Source of the DNA: Bacteroidales bacterium
GTDB taxonomy: Bacteria > Bacteroidota > Bacteroidia > Bacteroidales > WCHB1-69
Assembly: GCA_012518765.1 (NCBI GenBank)
Contig: JAAYRN010000075.1
Location: 1 to 9,109 of the forward strand
Length of the DNA: 9,109 nt
Direction: 5' to 3'
Positions 7,941 to 9,109 of this stretch are shown here, one piece after another; the first letter of the stretch is position 1, and each line of letters opens with the position of its first letter. The notes beneath the pieces were generated by a model. It searched no databases. It was not told where the DNA came from and saw only the letters and a list, made by a program, of their open reading frames with translations. The position numbers and the translations under genes were made by a program.

Positions 7941-8915
7941 ATGCAAAAAACAAGAAGATTTAGATGTTGGGCGTGCGGTAGTTTGTCGACAATAAAATGG
8001 GGCAAACAAGACGATAAACAACGTTATAAATGTAAAGAATGTGGTGTTCTATCAACATACACAAACATAAGTGTTAGTAAAAAAAATCGTGAAAAGTGGT
8101 TTAAGGATTGGATTTTAGGCAAACAGACTATAAAACAGTTAGCTGTATCAAGTAGTTATAGTGAGAGAACACTAAAACGTTACTTTTATGCCTATCTGGA
8201 TAATTATCCAATATGGGCAATAAATCGAAGAGAACGTGTTAATTTACTTCTTGATGGTACATACTTTGCAAATAAAGTTTGTTTAGTACTTTTTAGAGAT
8301 AATAATATTAAGGCAACACTTTTTTACCGTATTACCGATGGCGAATGGGAAGACGAATTGACAGAAGATATAAAAAATATTTTAAATTTAGGTGTTGAAA
8401 TTGAAAGTGTTACATGTGATGGTCTAAGCAATATATTAAAATCAATAAAAAAAACTTCACCAGAAACAATTATACAAAGATGCCTTGCACATATTCAAAG
8501 GGAAACTCTCATATGGCTCACACGTAATCCGCAATCACCTGCAGGTCGAGAACTAAGAGATATCGTAAGACAATTGCATACAATATCTGACAGAAATGCA
8601 TGGGGTTATTCGGTTGTAGATTTGATAAATTGGTATGAAAAACATCAGAGTTTTATTAATGAAAAAACCTATAATCCTGAAACTGGAAGGTACTGGTTTA
8701 CACATAGAACTGTAAGAAAAGCTTTTATTCATATCAAAAGAGCGATACCTGACATGTTTCACTACTTAGATAACCCTAAAATACCTAAAACAACGAATGG
8801 TTTAGAATCATTCTTTGGTCATTTGAAGCAAAACATATCACTCCATAGGGGGCTTTCCAAAGAGCATTTCAAGAACTACATTAAGTGGTACCTGTACTAT
8901 AAGAATTGTAAATAG
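7941..8915 (+). CDS. IS256-type transposase, variant with N-terminal zinc ribbon
   Basis: DDE transposase of 324 residues that would cut and join the ends of its own element. The N-terminus is a zinc ribbon with C9, C12, C31 and C34 (CWAC and CKEC pairs). A helix-turn-helix-like stretch follows (about 62-85, KQTIKQLAVSSSYSERTLKRY). The RNase H-like catalytic core shows D105 (LLLDGTYF), D160 (VTCDGLSN) and E289 (TNGLESFFGHLK). A C-x2-H pair (C181, H184 in RCLAHIQRE) lies between the second Asp and the Glu, as in IS256/MULE-type transposases. The ending HRGLSKEHF...WYLYYKN resembles complete members, so the gene appears intact and potentially active. The start is ATG at 7941: an in-frame TAA occupies 7938-7940, so no longer form exists. 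There is no Shine-Dalgarno, and the start sits at the foot of a 20-bp hairpin. Stop codon TAG. IS1249-like or other IS256 subgroups are the nearest alternatives for classification. Confidence 0.9.
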   Translation: MQKTRRFRCWACGSLSTIKWGKQDDKQRYKCKECGVLSTYTNISVSKKNREKWFKDWILGKQTIKQLAVSSSYSERTLKRYFYAYLDNYPIWAINRRERVNLLLDGTYFANKVCLVLFRDNNIKATLFYRITDGEWEDELTEDIKNILNLGVEIESVTCDGLSNILKSIKKTSPETIIQRCLAHIQRETLIWLTRNPQSPAGRELRDIVRQLHTISDRNAWGYSVVDLINWYEKHQSFINEKTYNPETGRYWFTHRTVRKAFIHIKRAIPDMFHYLDNPKIPKTTNGLESFFGHLKQNISLHRGLSKEHFKNYIKWYLYYKNCK

Positions 8916-8946
8916 GTTTTTTTAGCCATAGAGGTTACCGATAATC

Positions 8947-8985
8947 AAAAAGAAGAGCCATGAGTTGACTCTTCTTCTTTTTCCT
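8947..8985. terminator. Bidirectional intrinsic terminator between transposase gene and right-hand flank
   Basis: AAGAAGAG (about 8950-8957) pairs with CTCTTCTT (8969-8977 region). The stem extends inward by CA/TG past one mismatch, enclosing the loop TGAGT. An A tract precedes the stem on the left (8947-8951) and CTTTTT follows on the right, so both strands carry a U run after the hairpin. It begins 31 bases after the transposase stop and 12 bases beyond the stop of the possible minus-strand gene, so it suits two converging transcripts. It is uncertain whether it belongs to the element or to the host flank. Confidence 0.7.
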
Positions 8986-8997
8986 GACTTCCGCAAA

Positions 8998-9109
8998 TTA
9001 ACACCCAAAATCAAAAAGTTCATTTAGTTTTTTTTGTTCTTTGGTTAACAAAAGCGTTTTCTTTATGATTTGTTTCGTTTTTGGCACCATAACTTCAATT
9101 TGGTAAATA
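8998..9109 (-). CDS. Possible C-terminal end of a minus-strand gene (cut by the window edge)
   Basis: On the minus strand a frame is open from the right edge (first whole codon 9106-9108) to a TAA at 8998-9000, giving 36 residues that begin IYQIEV and end LNELFDFGC. An internal ATG would allow a 29-residue form. The peptide is lysine-rich with a plausible amphipathic helix (LTKEQKKLNELF), and a terminator with a U tract lies just past its stop, which is what a true gene end would look like. The piece is too short to recognise a family and could be a chance open frame in AT-rich DNA. No function is assigned. Confidence 0.35.
   Translation of the reverse strand, partial: IYQIEVMVPKTKQIIKKTLLLTKEQKKLNELFDFGC

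Larger units (their letters stand above)
7897..8915 (+). mobile_element. Insertion sequence, IS256-type Zn-ribbon variant (minimum extent; ends not resolved)
   Basis: The element is recognised by its transposase gene and the hairpin before it. The coordinates given are only the minimum extent, from the hairpin to the transposase stop. I looked for terminal inverted repeats and the 8-9 bp target duplication expected for IS256 relatives between 7814-7896 and 8916-9109 and found no convincing pair. The best candidates are reported as findings. It lies between the YitT gene and a possible convergent gene, so it appears to have inserted in intergenic DNA. None of its eight proline codons is CCC, a codon that is frequent in rpoB and rpoC, which weakly supports a separate origin. 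Confidence 0.8.

Overview
The window looks like ordinary Bacteroidota chromosome, probably class Bacteroidia, of low GC content. The evidence is the gene order rpoB-rpoC-DUF3467, a Bacteroidota signature, together with start codons preceded by A/T-rich sequence rather than Shine-Dalgarno motifs. I cannot name a genus from the sequence alone.

Layout on the + strand: (1) the C-terminal half or more of rpoB, entering from the left edge and ending at 2117; (2) complete rpoC, 2171-6439; (3) a small DUF3467 gene 6 bases after rpoC, closed by a clear intrinsic terminator (6766-6796); (4) a separate gene for a YitT/DUF161-DUF2179 membrane protein, 6881-7813; (5) an insertion-sequence gene, 7941-8915, for an IS256-type transposase with an N-terminal zinc ribbon, whose ATG directly abuts a perfect 20-bp AT-rich hairpin (7897-7940); (6) a hairpin flanked by A and T tracts (8947-8985) that can terminate transcription on both strands, followed by the possible C-terminal end of a minus-strand gene leaving the right edge.

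Functionally, rpoB and rpoC encode the beta and beta' subunits that form the catalytic core of RNA polymerase. All catalytic and zinc-binding residues I can check are intact. The DUF3467 protein is probably co-transcribed with them and may be connected with transcription, but its function is unknown. YitT is an independent unit. The transposon sits between YitT and a putative convergent gene, so it does not interrupt any gene I can see.

I found no convincing new multi-gene system. The items most worth a second look are the start-abutting hairpin of the transposase, the unresolved ends of the IS, and the DUF3467 gene tied to the RNA polymerase operon.
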